Positions 1 to 9,213 of a stretch of 64,000 nucleotides of DNA are shown here, piece after piece. This stretch comes from Homoserinibacter sp. YIM 151385 (GTDB taxonomy: Bacteria > Actinomycetota > Actinomycetes > Actinomycetales > Microbacteriaceae). The DNA lies in NCBI RefSeq assembly GCF_027912415.1, contig NZ_CP115175.1, positions 2,356,001-2,420,000 on the forward strand. Direction: 5' to 3'. The notes beneath the pieces are model-generated. The model searched no databases. It was not told the origin of the DNA and saw only the letters and a program-made list of their open reading frames with translations. The first letter of the stretch is position 1; every line of letters begins with the position of its first letter. The position numbers and the translations under genes were made by a program.

Positions 1-663
1 GACCGCCTCCCCGTGACCCTCTCGATCACGATCGCCGCCGTGCTCGTCGCCGGCGTCCTCGGGATCTCGCTCGGCCTCTGGGCCGCCTCCCGCCGCGGGG
101 TCGTCGACAGCCTGATCCAGCCCTTCGCGGTCCTCGGCTTCGCGATCCCGAACTTCATCGTCGCGATCGTGCTCCTCACGGTGCTCGCGCTGAACCTGCG
201 GCTCCTCCCGGCGACCGGCTGGGTCGACTTCGACGACGACCCGGCCGCCTGGGGGAGGTCGATGGTGCTGCCGGTCATCGCGCTCGCGGTCGCCGCGACC
301 GCCGCCGTCGCCCAGCAGACGCGCAATGCCGCGATCGAGACGCTCCAGCTCGACTACGTCCGCACCCTCCGCGGACGCGGGCTCGGCGCCGGCTCCATCT
401 ACCTCAAGCACGTGCTCCGCAACTCCGCGCCCGTCGCGCTCACGGTGCTCTCGCTCCAGTTCATCGGGCTGCTCAGCGGCGCGGTCGTGATCGAGTACAT
501 GTTCGCGCTGCCCGGCATCGGCGCCCTCACCGTCGGCGCGGCGACCCGCGGCGACCAGCCCGTCATCCAGGGCGCCGTCATCACGGTCGTGATCGCGGTC
601 GTCGTCGTGAACCTGCTCATGGACCTCGCCTACGCGTGGCTGAACCCGAAGGTGCGCTCGTGA
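1..663 (+). CDS. ABC transporter permease, DppB type (5'-truncated)
   Basis: Inner-membrane permease of a peptide/nickel/oligosaccharide-type ABC importer. The reading frame is open to base 1, and the visible 220 residues match the C-terminal two thirds of a DppB protein of about 310-330 residues, so the start lies outside the window. Several hydrophobic segments are visible, with the coupling-helix region around LDYVRTLRGRGLG that contacts the ATPase. It overlaps the next gene by the 4-base GTGA, so the two are translationally coupled. The adjacent glycoside hydrolases suggest that the cargo is an oligosaccharide rather than a peptide. That substrate is inferred from context. Confidence 0.93.
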   Translation, partial: DRLPVTLSITIAAVLVAGVLGISLGLWAASRRGVVDSLIQPFAVLGFAIPNFIVAIVLLTVLALNLRLLPATGWVDFDDDPAAWGRSMVLPVIALAVAATAAVAQQTRNAAIETLQLDYVRTLRGRGLGAGSIYLKHVLRNSAPVALTVLSLQFIGLLSGAVVIEYMFALPGIGALTVGAATRGDQPVIQGAVITVVIAVVVVNLLMDLAYAWLNPKVRS

Positions 664-3239
664 CCGACACCGTCTCCATCGCGACCGCGGCGGCCGCCCG
701 GCCCCGCCGCTCGCCGCTGCGGCGCCTGCTCCGCACGCCCGGCATGCTCATCCCCGCCGTCGTGCTCCTCGCGATCGTCGTCGCCGTCGCGATCGCGCCG
801 CTCCTCGGCCTCCCCGCGCCCGGCTTCGCGGATGTCGGCGCCGTCCGGCAGCCGCCCGGCGACGGGCACCCGCTCGGCACCGACTCCTCGGGCCGCGACG
901 TGCTCAGCCGCCTCCTCTGGGGCGGGCAGACGACGCTCCTCGCCGGACTCACCGGCACGGCCGTGACCTTCCTGCTCGGCGTGCCGCTCGGGCTCGCGGC
1001 CGGCTACTACGGCGGGCTCCTCGATTCCGCGGCGACCTGGCTCTCGAACCTCATCCAGTCGCTGCCCGCGATCGTCGCGCTCCTCGCGATCTCCGTGCTG
1101 ATCGGCTCGAACCCGGTCGCCGTCATGACCGTGTTCGGCGTGCTCATGGTGCCGGCCATGTTCCGGCCGGTGCGGGCGGCCGTGCTCGACGTGCGGCGCG
1201 AGCTCTACATCGACGCGGCGAAGGTCTCCGGCATCCGCGACCTCTCGATCATGGGCCGCCACATCCTCGGCGTCGTGCTGCCGGTCGCGCTCATCCAGAC
1301 CGGCTTCATCTTCGGCGTCGCGCTCATCGTGCAGGCCGGGCTCGGCTTCATCGGGATCGGGGAGACCGGCGCCGCGAGCTGGGGCGCCTCCCTCGGCGAG
1401 GCCTTCAAGGACATCTACAACGCGCCGTTCCTCATCTGGCCGCCCGCGATCCTCATCACCCTCACGGTGCTCTGCCTCATCCTGCTCGCCTCGGTCGGCC
1501 GCGACCTCATCAGCGACGGCGCGGTGCCGACGCGGCGGCCGCGCCGCGCCGTGCGCCGCACCGCCGAGGTCGCGACGGCGCCCGCCTCGCCGATCGCGAG
1601 CGGCGCCCTGCTCGACGTGCGCGACCTCGTGATCGAGTACCGCATCGACGGCGAGGACCGTCGCGTCGTCGACGGCGTGAGCTTCGCGGTTGCGCCGGGA
1701 CGCGTCCTCGGCCTCGTCGGGGAGTCCGGCTCCGGCAAGACGCAGTCGGTGCTCGGCGTGCTCGGGCTCCTCGCCGCGGGCGGCGCCGTCACGAGCGGCT
1801 CGGCGAGCTACGCCGGGCGCGACCTCGTGCAGCTGCAGCCCGCCGAGGTCGCGAAGCTCCGCGGCAGCGAGATCGGCTACATCCCGCAGGAGCCGATGTC
1901 GAACCTCGACCCGAGCTTCACGATCGGCAGCCAGCTCATCGAGCCCATGCGGCGCCACCTCGGCATCTCGAAGGCCGAGGCGCGCACGCGGGCACGCGAG
2001 CTGCTCGTCCGCGTCGGGATCGTCGACCCGGACCGCACGCTCGCCAGCTACCCGCACCAGATCTCGGGCGGCATGGCGCAGCGCGTCCTCATCGCCGGCG
2101 CCGTCTCCTGCGACCCGAAGCTCATCATCGCCGACGAGCCGACCACGGCCCTCGACGTGACCGTGCAGGCGGAGGTCCTCGACCTCCTCCGCTCGCTCAT
2201 CGCCGAGCGCGAGCTCGCGCTCGTCATCGTCACCCACGACTTCGGCGTCGTCGCCGACATCTGCGACGACGTGGTCGTCATGCGCGGCGGCCGGGTGCTC
2301 GAGTCCGCGAGCGCGGCGCGCGTCTTCGCCGAGCCCGAGGACGCCTACACGACGGCGCTCCTCGCGGCGGCGCCCGCCCACCTCGCGGCCCGGGCGCCGA
2401 AGGACCTCTCGGGCGCGCCCGTGCTCCTGGAGGCGGTGGACCTCGAGATCACGTATCCGGGCCGCCGTGCCTTCACCGCCGTCAAGGACGTCTCCTTCGA
2501 GATCCGGCAGGGCGAGACCCTCGGCCTCGTCGGCGAGTCGGGTTCCGGCAAGTCGACCATCGGGCGCGCCATCCTGGGGCTCGCGCCCGTCACGGCGGGC
2601 GACATCCGCTGGGACGGCGGCAGCATCGCGCACGCCGGCCGCACCGCGCGCCGGACCCTGAGCTCCGACATCCAGGTCGTGTTCCAGGACCCGTACAGCT
2701 CGCTCAACCCGGCGATGGCGGTCGAGGACATCCTCGTCGAGCCGCTCCTCATCGAACCGGGCGTCACGCGGGCCGACGCGCTCTCGCGTGTGCGGGGACT
2801 GCTGGATGCCGTCCACCTCCCGCAGGACGCCGGCCGGCGGCGCGCACGCGAGTTCTCGGGCGGGCAGCGCCAGCGCGTCGCGATCGCGCGCGCGCTCTCC
2901 CGCTCGCCGCGGCTCATCATCTGCGACGAGGCGGTCAGCGCGCTCGACCTCTCGACCCAGTCGAGCGTCCTCGACCTCTTCGCCGAGCTGCAGCAGCGCA
3001 CCGGCGTCGCCTACCTCTTCATCTCGCACGACCTCGACGTCGTCCGCCACATCGCGGACCGCACCGCCGTCATCCAGCACGGCGCGCTCGTCGAGGTCGG
3101 CGACAGCGAGGAGGTGGCCGCGAGGCCGCGGGAGCCGTACACCCAGCGCCTCGCGGACGCCTCCCCCTACCCCGACCCCGTCATCCAGGCCGAGCGACGG
3201 GAGCGGCGCCGTGCCGCCCTCGCCGCCGACCGGGCCTGA
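660..3239 (+). CDS. Fused ABC transporter: DppC permease + DppD and DppF ATPases
   Basis: A single 859-residue chain carries the second permease and both ATPases of a Dpp/Opp importer. Residues 1 to about 290 are a DppC-like membrane domain. The first ATPase has Walker A GESGSGKT at 354-361, signature ISGGMAQR and Walker B LIIADEPTTALD. The second has Walker A GESGSGKS at 625-632, signature FSGGQRQR and LIICDEAVSALD. The start is GTG 660, whose GTGA overlaps the upstream stop; an in-frame GTG at 636 is inside the upstream gene. Permease/ATPase fusions of this class are known in actinobacteria. No extracytoplasmic binding protein is visible; it probably lies just left of the window. Confidence 0.93.
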   Translation: MTDTVSIATAAAARPRRSPLRRLLRTPGMLIPAVVLLAIVVAVAIAPLLGLPAPGFADVGAVRQPPGDGHPLGTDSSGRDVLSRLLWGGQTTLLAGLTGTAVTFLLGVPLGLAAGYYGGLLDSAATWLSNLIQSLPAIVALLAISVLIGSNPVAVMTVFGVLMVPAMFRPVRAAVLDVRRELYIDAAKVSGIRDLSIMGRHILGVVLPVALIQTGFIFGVALIVQAGLGFIGIGETGAASWGASLGEAFKDIYNAPFLIWPPAILITLTVLCLILLASVGRDLISDGAVPTRRPRRAVRRTAEVATAPASPIASGALLDVRDLVIEYRIDGEDRRVVDGVSFAVAPGRVLGLVGESGSGKTQSVLGVLGLLAAGGAVTSGSASYAGRDLVQLQPAEVAKLRGSEIGYIPQEPMSNLDPSFTIGSQLIEPMRRHLGISKAEARTRARELLVRVGIVDPDRTLASYPHQISGGMAQRVLIAGAVSCDPKLIIADEPTTALDVTVQAEVLDLLRSLIAERELALVIVTHDFGVVADICDDVVVMRGGRVLESASAARVFAEPEDAYTTALLAAAPAHLAARAPKDLSGAPVLLEAVDLEITYPGRRAFTAVKDVSFEIRQGETLGLVGESGSGKSTIGRAILGLAPVTAGDIRWDGGSIAHAGRTARRTLSSDIQVVFQDPYSSLNPAMAVEDILVEPLLIEPGVTRADALSRVRGLLDAVHLPQDAGRRRAREFSGGQRQRVAIARALSRSPRLIICDEAVSALDLSTQSSVLDLFAELQQRTGVAYLFISHDLDVVRHIADRTAVIQHGALVEVGDSEEVAARPREPYTQRLADASPYPDPVIQAERRERRRAALAADRA

Positions 3240-3270
3240 GCAGCACACGATCACGAGAAAGAGGAACAGC

Positions 3271-4848
3271 ATGGCAGCGCACGACGACGTCACCGCCACC
3301 GTCACGGTCGGCGGCGGGACCGGCTCGCCGATCTCGCCCATGATCTACGGCGCGATGATCGAGCACTTCGGCCGCACCGTCGCCCCCGGCATCTGGGATC
3401 AGGACCGCGACATCCCGCGCTCGGACACGAAGGCGGCCGTGACCGCCATGGGCGTGCGCGCCCTCCGCTACCCCGGCGGCTGCTTCTCCGACACCTACCA
3501 CTGGCGCGACGGCGTCGGCCCGAAGTCGGAGCGGAAGCTCGTCGAGGAGAACTTCTGGACGACCGTCACGCAGCGCATCGGCGGCTTCGGCACCAGCTCC
3601 TCCTTCGCCTCCACGCCCGAGGGCGTCGCGCAGCTCATCGGCCCGCCCGAGCCGAACCTGCTCGGCACCGACGAGTTCCTCCAGTACTGCCTCGACGTCG
3701 ACGCGGAGCCGTTCCTCGTCGTCAACATCGGCACCGGGACCCCCGAGGAGGCCGCCGACTGGGTGCGCTACACGAACATCGACCGGCACTCGCCGCGCCC
3801 CGTGACCTGGTGGTCGATCGGCAACGAGACCTGGGGCACGCACGAGTTCGGGCACTCCGAGCCGGATGTCTACGGTCGTCGCATCGTCGAGTTCGCGACC
3901 GCGATGCGCGCCGTCGACCCGACGATCAAGCTCGTCGGCGTCGGCCTCCCCGTCCACCCCTCCGGCGGGGTCCTCTTCGACGAGGAGGCGGGCGGCATGG
4001 TCCGGCACACGGCGCGCGCCTGGAACGAGGCCGTGCTGCGGGAGGCGGCCGCGCACATCGACCTGCTCTCGGTGCACTGGTACTTCCCCGGCATGATCGA
4101 GCGGCCGCTCGAGAGCCTCGACGACCTCCGGCAGCTCACCACCTCGCCGCAGCTGCTCGACGAGATCTTCACCGCGACGACCGCCATGGTCGACGAGGTC
4201 GCCGGGACCGAGCACCGCATCGACCTCTCCTTCGACGAGTGGAACCGCATGGTCGTCTTCGACGACCACCTCTCGACGAACCACCCGCTCGGCAACGCGG
4301 CCTTCTTCGCGGGCGTCTACAACGCGATGCTCGAGCACGCGGATCGCATCCCGATCGCGATCCTCAGCCACCTCGTCAACTGCCTCGCGCCCATCCAGAC
4401 GAGCGACGACCGGCTCTTCGTGACCGTGTCGTACCTCGTCGCGCAGCTCTACGAGCGCCACGGGCGCGGCACGACCGTGCCGACCTCGGTCTCGGGCCCG
4501 GAGATGGCGGTTCCCGCCTTCGAGGGTCTCCAGGAGAGCCTGTTCCTCAGCCCCATGGTCAAGAACGGCCGGACCGCCCAGGTCATCACGGCCGCCGCAG
4601 CCCGCGACGGCGACACCGCCTCGGTCTTCATCGTCAACGCCGAACCGGAGGCGGCGCAGCGCGTCCGGGTCGAGGGTCTGGAGGACGGCCCGGTGCGCCT
4701 GCGCTGGATCGACGGCCCCGACGTGTGGAGCCAGAACGACCTCGACCACCCCGACACGCTGCGCCTGCGCGAGGCGACGGCCGAGGTCGAGGACGGCGTC
4801 GTCGTCGTGACCGTGCCGCCCGCCGGCGTCCTGGTGGTCACCCGATGA
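3271..4848 (+). CDS. Alpha-L-arabinofuranosidase, GH51 family
   Basis: Intracellular glycosidase that removes alpha-L-arabinofuranosyl groups from arabinoxylan or arabinan oligosaccharides. The 525-residue length suits GH51. The clan-A pair is visible: the acid/base glutamate in GNETWG (Glu186) and the nucleophile in FDEWN (Glu323), in a (beta/alpha)8 barrel followed by a C-terminal beta domain. There is no signal peptide, consistent with action on imported oligosaccharides. ATG 3271 is chosen because GAGAAAGAGG precedes it; the frame is open upstream without a better start. It follows the importer by 31 bases in the same operon. Confidence 0.92.
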   Translation: MAAHDDVTATVTVGGGTGSPISPMIYGAMIEHFGRTVAPGIWDQDRDIPRSDTKAAVTAMGVRALRYPGGCFSDTYHWRDGVGPKSERKLVEENFWTTVTQRIGGFGTSSSFASTPEGVAQLIGPPEPNLLGTDEFLQYCLDVDAEPFLVVNIGTGTPEEAADWVRYTNIDRHSPRPVTWWSIGNETWGTHEFGHSEPDVYGRRIVEFATAMRAVDPTIKLVGVGLPVHPSGGVLFDEEAGGMVRHTARAWNEAVLREAAAHIDLLSVHWYFPGMIERPLESLDDLRQLTTSPQLLDEIFTATTAMVDEVAGTEHRIDLSFDEWNRMVVFDDHLSTNHPLGNAAFFAGVYNAMLEHADRIPIAILSHLVNCLAPIQTSDDRLFVTVSYLVAQLYERHGRGTTVPTSVSGPEMAVPAFEGLQESLFLSPMVKNGRTAQVITAAAARDGDTASVFIVNAEPEAAQRVRVEGLEDGPVRLRWIDGPDVWSQNDLDHPDTLRLREATAEVEDGVVVVTVPPAGVLVVTR

Positions 4849-5504
4849 CCGGGGAGGGCCGGTCGCGCATGGACGCGATCCGCGAGCAGCTCTACACGCC
4901 CGTCGTCGGCGACATCCTCGACGAGCTCGGCTACCGCCGGCAGTTCCTGCCGCCCGAGATCCGCGGGATCCGCGAGACCTCGCGCGTCGTCGGGCGGGCC
5001 ATGCCCGTGCTCGTCGCCGACGTCGTCGGCCCCCAGCGGGTGCCCTTCGGGCGCCTCACCGAGGCCCTCGACCAGCTCGAGCCGGGGGAGGTCTACATCG
5101 CCCAGAACGCGACCGTCCCGTGCTCGGCGTGGGGCGAGATCCTCACCGCGACGGCACGCCAGCGGGGGGCGGTCGGCGCCGTCGTCGACGGCTACCATCG
5201 GGATACCCCGCGTGTGCTCGAGCAGGACTTCCCGGTGTTCAGCCGGGGAGGCTACGCCCAGGACGCCGCGGTGCGGGCATCGGTGCTCGACTACCGCTGC
5301 CGCATCCGGATCGGCGACGTCGAGATCGAGCCGGGGGACCTCATCTTCGGCGACCTGGACGGAGTCATCGTGATCCCAGCGGCAGTCGAGGACGAGGTGA
5401 TCGAGCGGGCGCTGGCGAAGGCGAGCACCGAGAACACCGTGCGCCAGGCCATCGAGGCGGGCATGAGCTCGACCGAGGCGCTCCGCACCTACGGGGTGCT
5501 GTGA
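4845..5504 (+). CDS. RraA family protein (HMG/CHA aldolase-like)
   Basis: 219 residues with the RraA fold, including the metal/substrate motif seen as VDGYHRD. Family members are divalent-metal 4-hydroxy-4-methyl-2-oxoglutarate aldolases/oxaloacetate decarboxylases, or the RNase E regulator RraA. In a sugar-acid operon an aldolase or decarboxylase acting on a 2-oxo acid is more likely than an RNase regulator, but this is inference. ATG 4845 overlaps the upstream stop (ATGA). The in-frame ATG at 4869 has GGGAGGG about ten bases upstream and may be the true start, giving 211 residues. Confidence 0.85.
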   Translation: MTGEGRSRMDAIREQLYTPVVGDILDELGYRRQFLPPEIRGIRETSRVVGRAMPVLVADVVGPQRVPFGRLTEALDQLEPGEVYIAQNATVPCSAWGEILTATARQRGAVGAVVDGYHRDTPRVLEQDFPVFSRGGYAQDAAVRASVLDYRCRIRIGDVEIEPGDLIFGDLDGVIVIPAAVEDEVIERALAKASTENTVRQAIEAGMSSTEALRTYGVL

Positions 5505-6253
5505 GCGCCCCCGTCTTCCCCGACCTCGCCGGGACGACCGCGCTCGTCACCGGCAGCAGTCGCGGCATCGGCGCGGGCCTCGCCGACGCGCTCGAGGCGG
5601 CGGGCGTCACCGTGCTCCGGCACGGCTCGCCCGCCCACGCCGCGGCCGAGGGGCTGCTCGTCGCCGACCTCGCGACGCCGGAGGGCGTCGAGGAGCTCGC
5701 GCGGGCGGTCGCGGGGCGGACGGACCGGCTCGACCTGCTCGTCAACAACGCGGGCGTCGAGCTGCCCGCCCGGCTCGCCGAGCTCGACGCCGCGGCGCTC
5801 TCGCGGACGCTCGAGGTGAACCTCGCGGCGCCCCTGCTCCTCACGCGCGCGCTGCTCCCGCTGCTGCGCGCCGGGCGCGGGCGCTCCGTCGTCTCGATCA
5901 CGAGCATCCACGACGACGTCCCCTACGCGGGCAACGTCGCCTACGTCGCCTCGAAGGCGGGGCTCGAGGCCGCGACCCGCACGATGGCGCTCGAGCTCGC
6001 ACCCGAGGGCATCCGCGTGAACTCGATCGCGCCCGGCGCCATCGAGACCGACATCAACCGCGAGGTGATCGAGGAGATGGGGCGCGAGCGCTTCGAGTCC
6101 TGGATCCCGCTCGGCCGCGTCGGCGAGGTCGAGGACCTCGTGGGCGCCCTCCTCTTCCTCGCCTCCGAGGCCTCCCGCTACGTGACCGGCACCCGGCTGC
6201 TCGTCGACGGCGGCTACAGCCAGGCGCTGCTGCGCTACGGCCTCGACCACTGA
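5501..6253 (+). CDS. Short-chain dehydrogenase/reductase (SDR)
   Basis: Classical SDR of 250 residues. The cofactor motif TGSSRGIG is near residue 16, followed by NNAGV and the catalytic YVASK (Tyr-x3-Lys), ending with a typical PGAIET segment. The substrate cannot be read from sequence. Its position two genes before a mannonate dehydratase suggests a hexuronate or hexonate oxidoreductase, for example fructuronate to mannonate. GTG 5501 overlaps the upstream stop as GTGA; a frame extending further upstream is only the shadow of the RraA gene. Confidence 0.9.
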   Translation: MSAPVFPDLAGTTALVTGSSRGIGAGLADALEAAGVTVLRHGSPAHAAAEGLLVADLATPEGVEELARAVAGRTDRLDLLVNNAGVELPARLAELDAAALSRTLEVNLAAPLLLTRALLPLLRAGRGRSVVSITSIHDDVPYAGNVAYVASKAGLEAATRTMALELAPEGIRVNSIAPGAIETDINREVIEEMGRERFESWIPLGRVGEVEDLVGALLFLASEASRYVTGTRLLVDGGYSQALLRYGLDH

Positions 6254-6303
6254 CCCCGACCGACCACTCCCCGAACCTCACCACCACGATGCGAAGGAGC
6301 ACC

Positions 6304-7386
6304 ATGCCCACCCCCATCCCGCGCTGGCGCGGATTCAACGTCCTCGACCTCTTCTCGACGAGCGTCCGCTGGAAGGAGTTCTTCCCCATGGACGACGGCG
6401 TGTTCTCGGAGGAGGACTTCGTCATGATCAAGGAGCTCGGCTTCAACTTCGTGCGCCTCCCGATGTCGTACATGTACCTCGGCACCGGGCCGTACGCCCG
6501 CACGCCCGACCCCGAGCGCCTCCACCTGCTCGACCGCGCCATCGAGCTCGGCCAGCAGTACGGCATCCACGTCATGCCCGGCTTCCACCGCGCCCCCGGC
6601 TACTGCGTCACGAGCGCCTCGCAGTTCGACACCCCGGAGAAGGGCAGCCTCTTCGCCGACGAGGAGGAGCTGCAGGACTTCATCACGTGGTGGCGCTTCC
6701 TCGCCGAGCGCTACGCCGACGTGCCGCGCGAGGCGCTGAGCTTCAACCTCGTCAACGAGCCCATGAACATCGACGACGCCACCTTCGAGCGCGTCTTCAC
6801 CCCCGTGATCGAGGCGATCGAGGCCGCGAGCCCGCACCGCCTCATCCAGGTCGAGGGCAGCTTCGTCTGGGAGGGCTCCTCGATCTCGCTCAAGCCCGCG
6901 CCCGCGAGCATCGCCCACCGCGACAACGTCGTGAACTCGGTGCACCTCTACCACCCGATGACGCTCACCCACCACGAGTGCCCGTGGACGGAGGGCATGA
7001 TCTCGCAGGACCTCGAGGAGCCGACCTGGCCCTACCAGCCGACCCTCAAGCCGGGCTCGACGCGCGAGCTCACGGGCGACGACGCGAAGCGCTGGGACAA
7101 GGAGACGCTCCGCGAGCTGCTGAAGCCGTACCTGGATCTCGCGGAGGCCGGGTACAAGGTGCACGTCGGCGAGATGGGCGCGTACTCGAAGGTCGCCCAC
7201 GAGGTCTACCTCGCGTACGCGAAGGACGTCGTCGAGCTGCTCGACGAGTACGGCCTCGGCTACGCCATGTGGAACTTCCGCGGCCCCTTCGGCGTCGTCG
7301 ACACGGGGCGCACCGACGCCGCGGCCGAGGAGTTCCACGGCCACCAGCTCGACCGCGCGCTCGCCGACATCCTGCGCGGCGCCTGA
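6304..7386 (+). CDS. Glycoside hydrolase family 5 (cellulase-fold) enzyme
   Basis: Cytoplasmic retaining glycosidase of 360 residues with the GH5 pattern: acid/base in NLVNEPMN (Glu152) and candidate nucleophile in VGEMGAY (Glu290). GH5 covers beta-mannosidases, endoglucanases and other beta-specific enzymes, and the subfamily cannot be fixed by eye. Lack of a signal peptide argues for action on imported oligosaccharides. ATG 6304 is preferred over the ATG at 6289 because GAAGGAG (6293-6299) sits five bases before it. The next gene begins in its stop codon. Confidence 0.85.
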   Translation: MPTPIPRWRGFNVLDLFSTSVRWKEFFPMDDGVFSEEDFVMIKELGFNFVRLPMSYMYLGTGPYARTPDPERLHLLDRAIELGQQYGIHVMPGFHRAPGYCVTSASQFDTPEKGSLFADEEELQDFITWWRFLAERYADVPREALSFNLVNEPMNIDDATFERVFTPVIEAIEAASPHRLIQVEGSFVWEGSSISLKPAPASIAHRDNVVNSVHLYHPMTLTHHECPWTEGMISQDLEEPTWPYQPTLKPGSTRELTGDDAKRWDKETLRELLKPYLDLAEAGYKVHVGEMGAYSKVAHEVYLAYAKDVVELLDEYGLGYAMWNFRGPFGVVDTGRTDAAAEEFHGHQLDRALADILRGA

Positions 7387-8405
7387 TGCCGATCCGTCTC
7401 GCGGAGTTCCTCTCGCCCCGACCCGAGGAGCCGCTCTGGTCCCTGATCCGGCAGGCGGGCGTCACCGACGTCGTCGCCCTGCTGCAGGGCGCCGAGCAGG
7501 AGCAGCGGATGTTCGCGGCCGTCGGCGAGGGGACCCGCGGGACGGACGGCACGGATGCCGCCCCCTGGAGCGAGGCGTCGATCGCGCGCGATCAGCGCAT
7601 CTTCGCGGACGCCGGGTTCCGGGTCGCCGCGATCGAGGACACCGTGCCGATGGACCGCATCCGCCTCGGCCGCGAGGGGCGGGACGAGGACATCGCCGCC
7701 GTCATCCAGCAGCTCGAGGCGATGGGGAACCTCGGCATCGGAGTGCTCTGCTTCAACTGGATGGCGATCGCGACCTGGTCGCGGACCTCGATCGAGACGG
7801 TCGGCCGCGGGGGCGCCCGCGTGACCTCCTTCCGGCTCGCGGATGCCGGCGGCCACCCCGACGTCGAGGTCGCGGAGACCGCCGAGGACCTGTGGGCGGC
7901 GCTCGCCTACTTCCTCGACGCCGTCATCCCGACCGCCGAGCGCGCCGGGGTCCGGCTCGGCATGCACCCCGACGACCCGCCGCTGCCGCGCCTGCGCGGC
8001 GTGCCGCGCATCATGGGCACGCCGGATGCGTACCGGCGGCTGCTCGCGCTCAACCCCTCGCGGGCGAACGGGGTCACCTTCTGCCAGGGCAACTTCGCGC
8101 TCATGCCCGGGGCCGACGACGTGCCGGGCCTCATCCGCGAGTTCGGCGAGCGGGTGGCCTTCTCGCACTTCCGCAACGTCCGCGGGACGGCGGAGGACTT
8201 CGTCGAGACCTTCCACGACGAGGGCGTCCTCGACATGGCCGAGTGCATGCGGGCGCTCGCCGACATCGGCTTCGACGGCCCGCTCCGTCCCGATCACGTG
8301 CCGACCATGGCAGGGGAGCCGAACGCGCGCCCCGGCTACGAGACGCTCGGCCGGCTCCACGCGCTCGGCTACATCCGCGGGCTCATGGACGCGGTGGGGG
8401 CGTAG
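7386..8405 (+). CDS. uxuA: Mannonate dehydratase
   Basis: Converts D-mannonate to 2-keto-3-deoxygluconate in hexuronate breakdown. The 339-residue TIM barrel shows UxuA hallmarks: VLCFNWM, the MHPDDPP motif, FCQGNF, SHFRNVRG and the C-terminal PDHVPTM. The ATG overlaps the GH5 stop in TGATG, so it is co-translated. It ends the forward operon and converges on the GntR-type regulator with 15 bases between stops. With the SDR it could form mannonate formation and dehydration steps. No KDG kinase or aldolase of the usual kind is seen here. Confidence 0.9.
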   Translation: MPIRLAEFLSPRPEEPLWSLIRQAGVTDVVALLQGAEQEQRMFAAVGEGTRGTDGTDAAPWSEASIARDQRIFADAGFRVAAIEDTVPMDRIRLGREGRDEDIAAVIQQLEAMGNLGIGVLCFNWMAIATWSRTSIETVGRGGARVTSFRLADAGGHPDVEVAETAEDLWAALAYFLDAVIPTAERAGVRLGMHPDDPPLPRLRGVPRIMGTPDAYRRLLALNPSRANGVTFCQGNFALMPGADDVPGLIREFGERVAFSHFRNVRGTAEDFVETFHDEGVLDMAECMRALADIGFDGPLRPDHVPTMAGEPNARPGYETLGRLHALGYIRGLMDAVGA

Positions 8406-8420
8406 GCGGTCTCGCCCGGC

Positions 8421-9167
8421 TCAGGCGCCGGGGAACCCCGCGCGCGGGTCGACCGGCTGCTCGCCGTCGCGGATCGCGGCCTCGAGGCCCGTGCGCGCCT
8501 GATCCAGGTGCTCGGTCATCGCGGCGCCCGCACCCGCCTCGTCGCCCTCGCGGATCGCCTCGAGGATCCGGCGGTGCGCCTGGGCGATCGGCTCGAAGCC
8601 GCCGCCCTGACCCACCCAGCCGCCCCAGACCCGTCGGCGGAGGCGCTGCAGCAGCGGCTCGAGCGACTCGAGCACGAGCTGGCAGAGGTCGTTGTCGGCG
8701 GCCTGCGCGACCGCCGCGTGGAAGGCGACGTCGGCGCGGTGGAGGTCGTCGGCGTTCTCGACGCCCGCGAGCACCGTCATCGCCTCGTCGATCGCGGCGA
8801 GCGACTCGGGCGTCCGGTTGCGGGCCGCGAGGCGCGCGTTGCCGACCTCGACGATCTCGCGGAAGCGCTGCAGCTGCTCGTCGTCGATCGCCGAGCCCGC
8901 GACCCGCAGCGCGAAGAGCCGGCTCAGGTGCGAGGAGTCCGGGGTGGCGACCGTGCTCTCACGGCCCTGATGGCGCTCGAGCAGTCCGATGGCGGCGAGC
9001 CCGGCCATGGCCTCGCGCACGACGGGCACGCTGACGTCCAGCATCCCGGCCAGCTCGCCGCTGCCGGGGAGCGAGTCGCCCGCCTTGAGGTTGCGCTCCG
9101 CGATGAGCTCGACGATCGCCTCGGAGGCCTGCTCGGTGAGCGAGGCCCGCTTGATGGAACGCGGCAT
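8421..9167 (-). CDS. FadR-type GntR transcriptional regulator
   Basis: 248-residue repressor with an N-terminal winged HTH (about residues 5-70, including LPGSGELAGMLDVSVPVVREAM) and an FCD all-helical ligand domain. FCD regulators often sense sugar acids or other carboxylates, which fits the convergent hexuronate operon. Its target is presumably the operon promoter left of the window. ATG 9167 gives the canonical N-terminus MPRSIKRASLTEQ. GGAGG lies about 12 bases upstream, a rather long spacing. Confidence 0.9.
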   Translation of the reverse strand: MPRSIKRASLTEQASEAIVELIAERNLKAGDSLPGSGELAGMLDVSVPVVREAMAGLAAIGLLERHQGRESTVATPDSSHLSRLFALRVAGSAIDDEQLQRFREIVEVGNARLAARNRTPESLAAIDEAMTVLAGVENADDLHRADVAFHAAVAQAADNDLCQLVLESLEPLLQRLRRRVWGGWVGQGGGFEPIAQAHRRILEAIREGDEAGAGAAMTEHLDQARTGLEAAIRDGEQPVDPRAGFPGA

Positions 9168-9213
9168 GGGTCGGTCTCGCCTCCGGGGATGCGGTCGTCG
9201 GGGTGCCCGCAGA

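Noticed and set aside
630-3341. A 903-codon open frame on the minus strand opposite the ABC fusion
   Set aside because: An Arg/Asp/Glu/Val-rich shadow typical of high-GC DNA; the plus strand carries intact Walker motifs.
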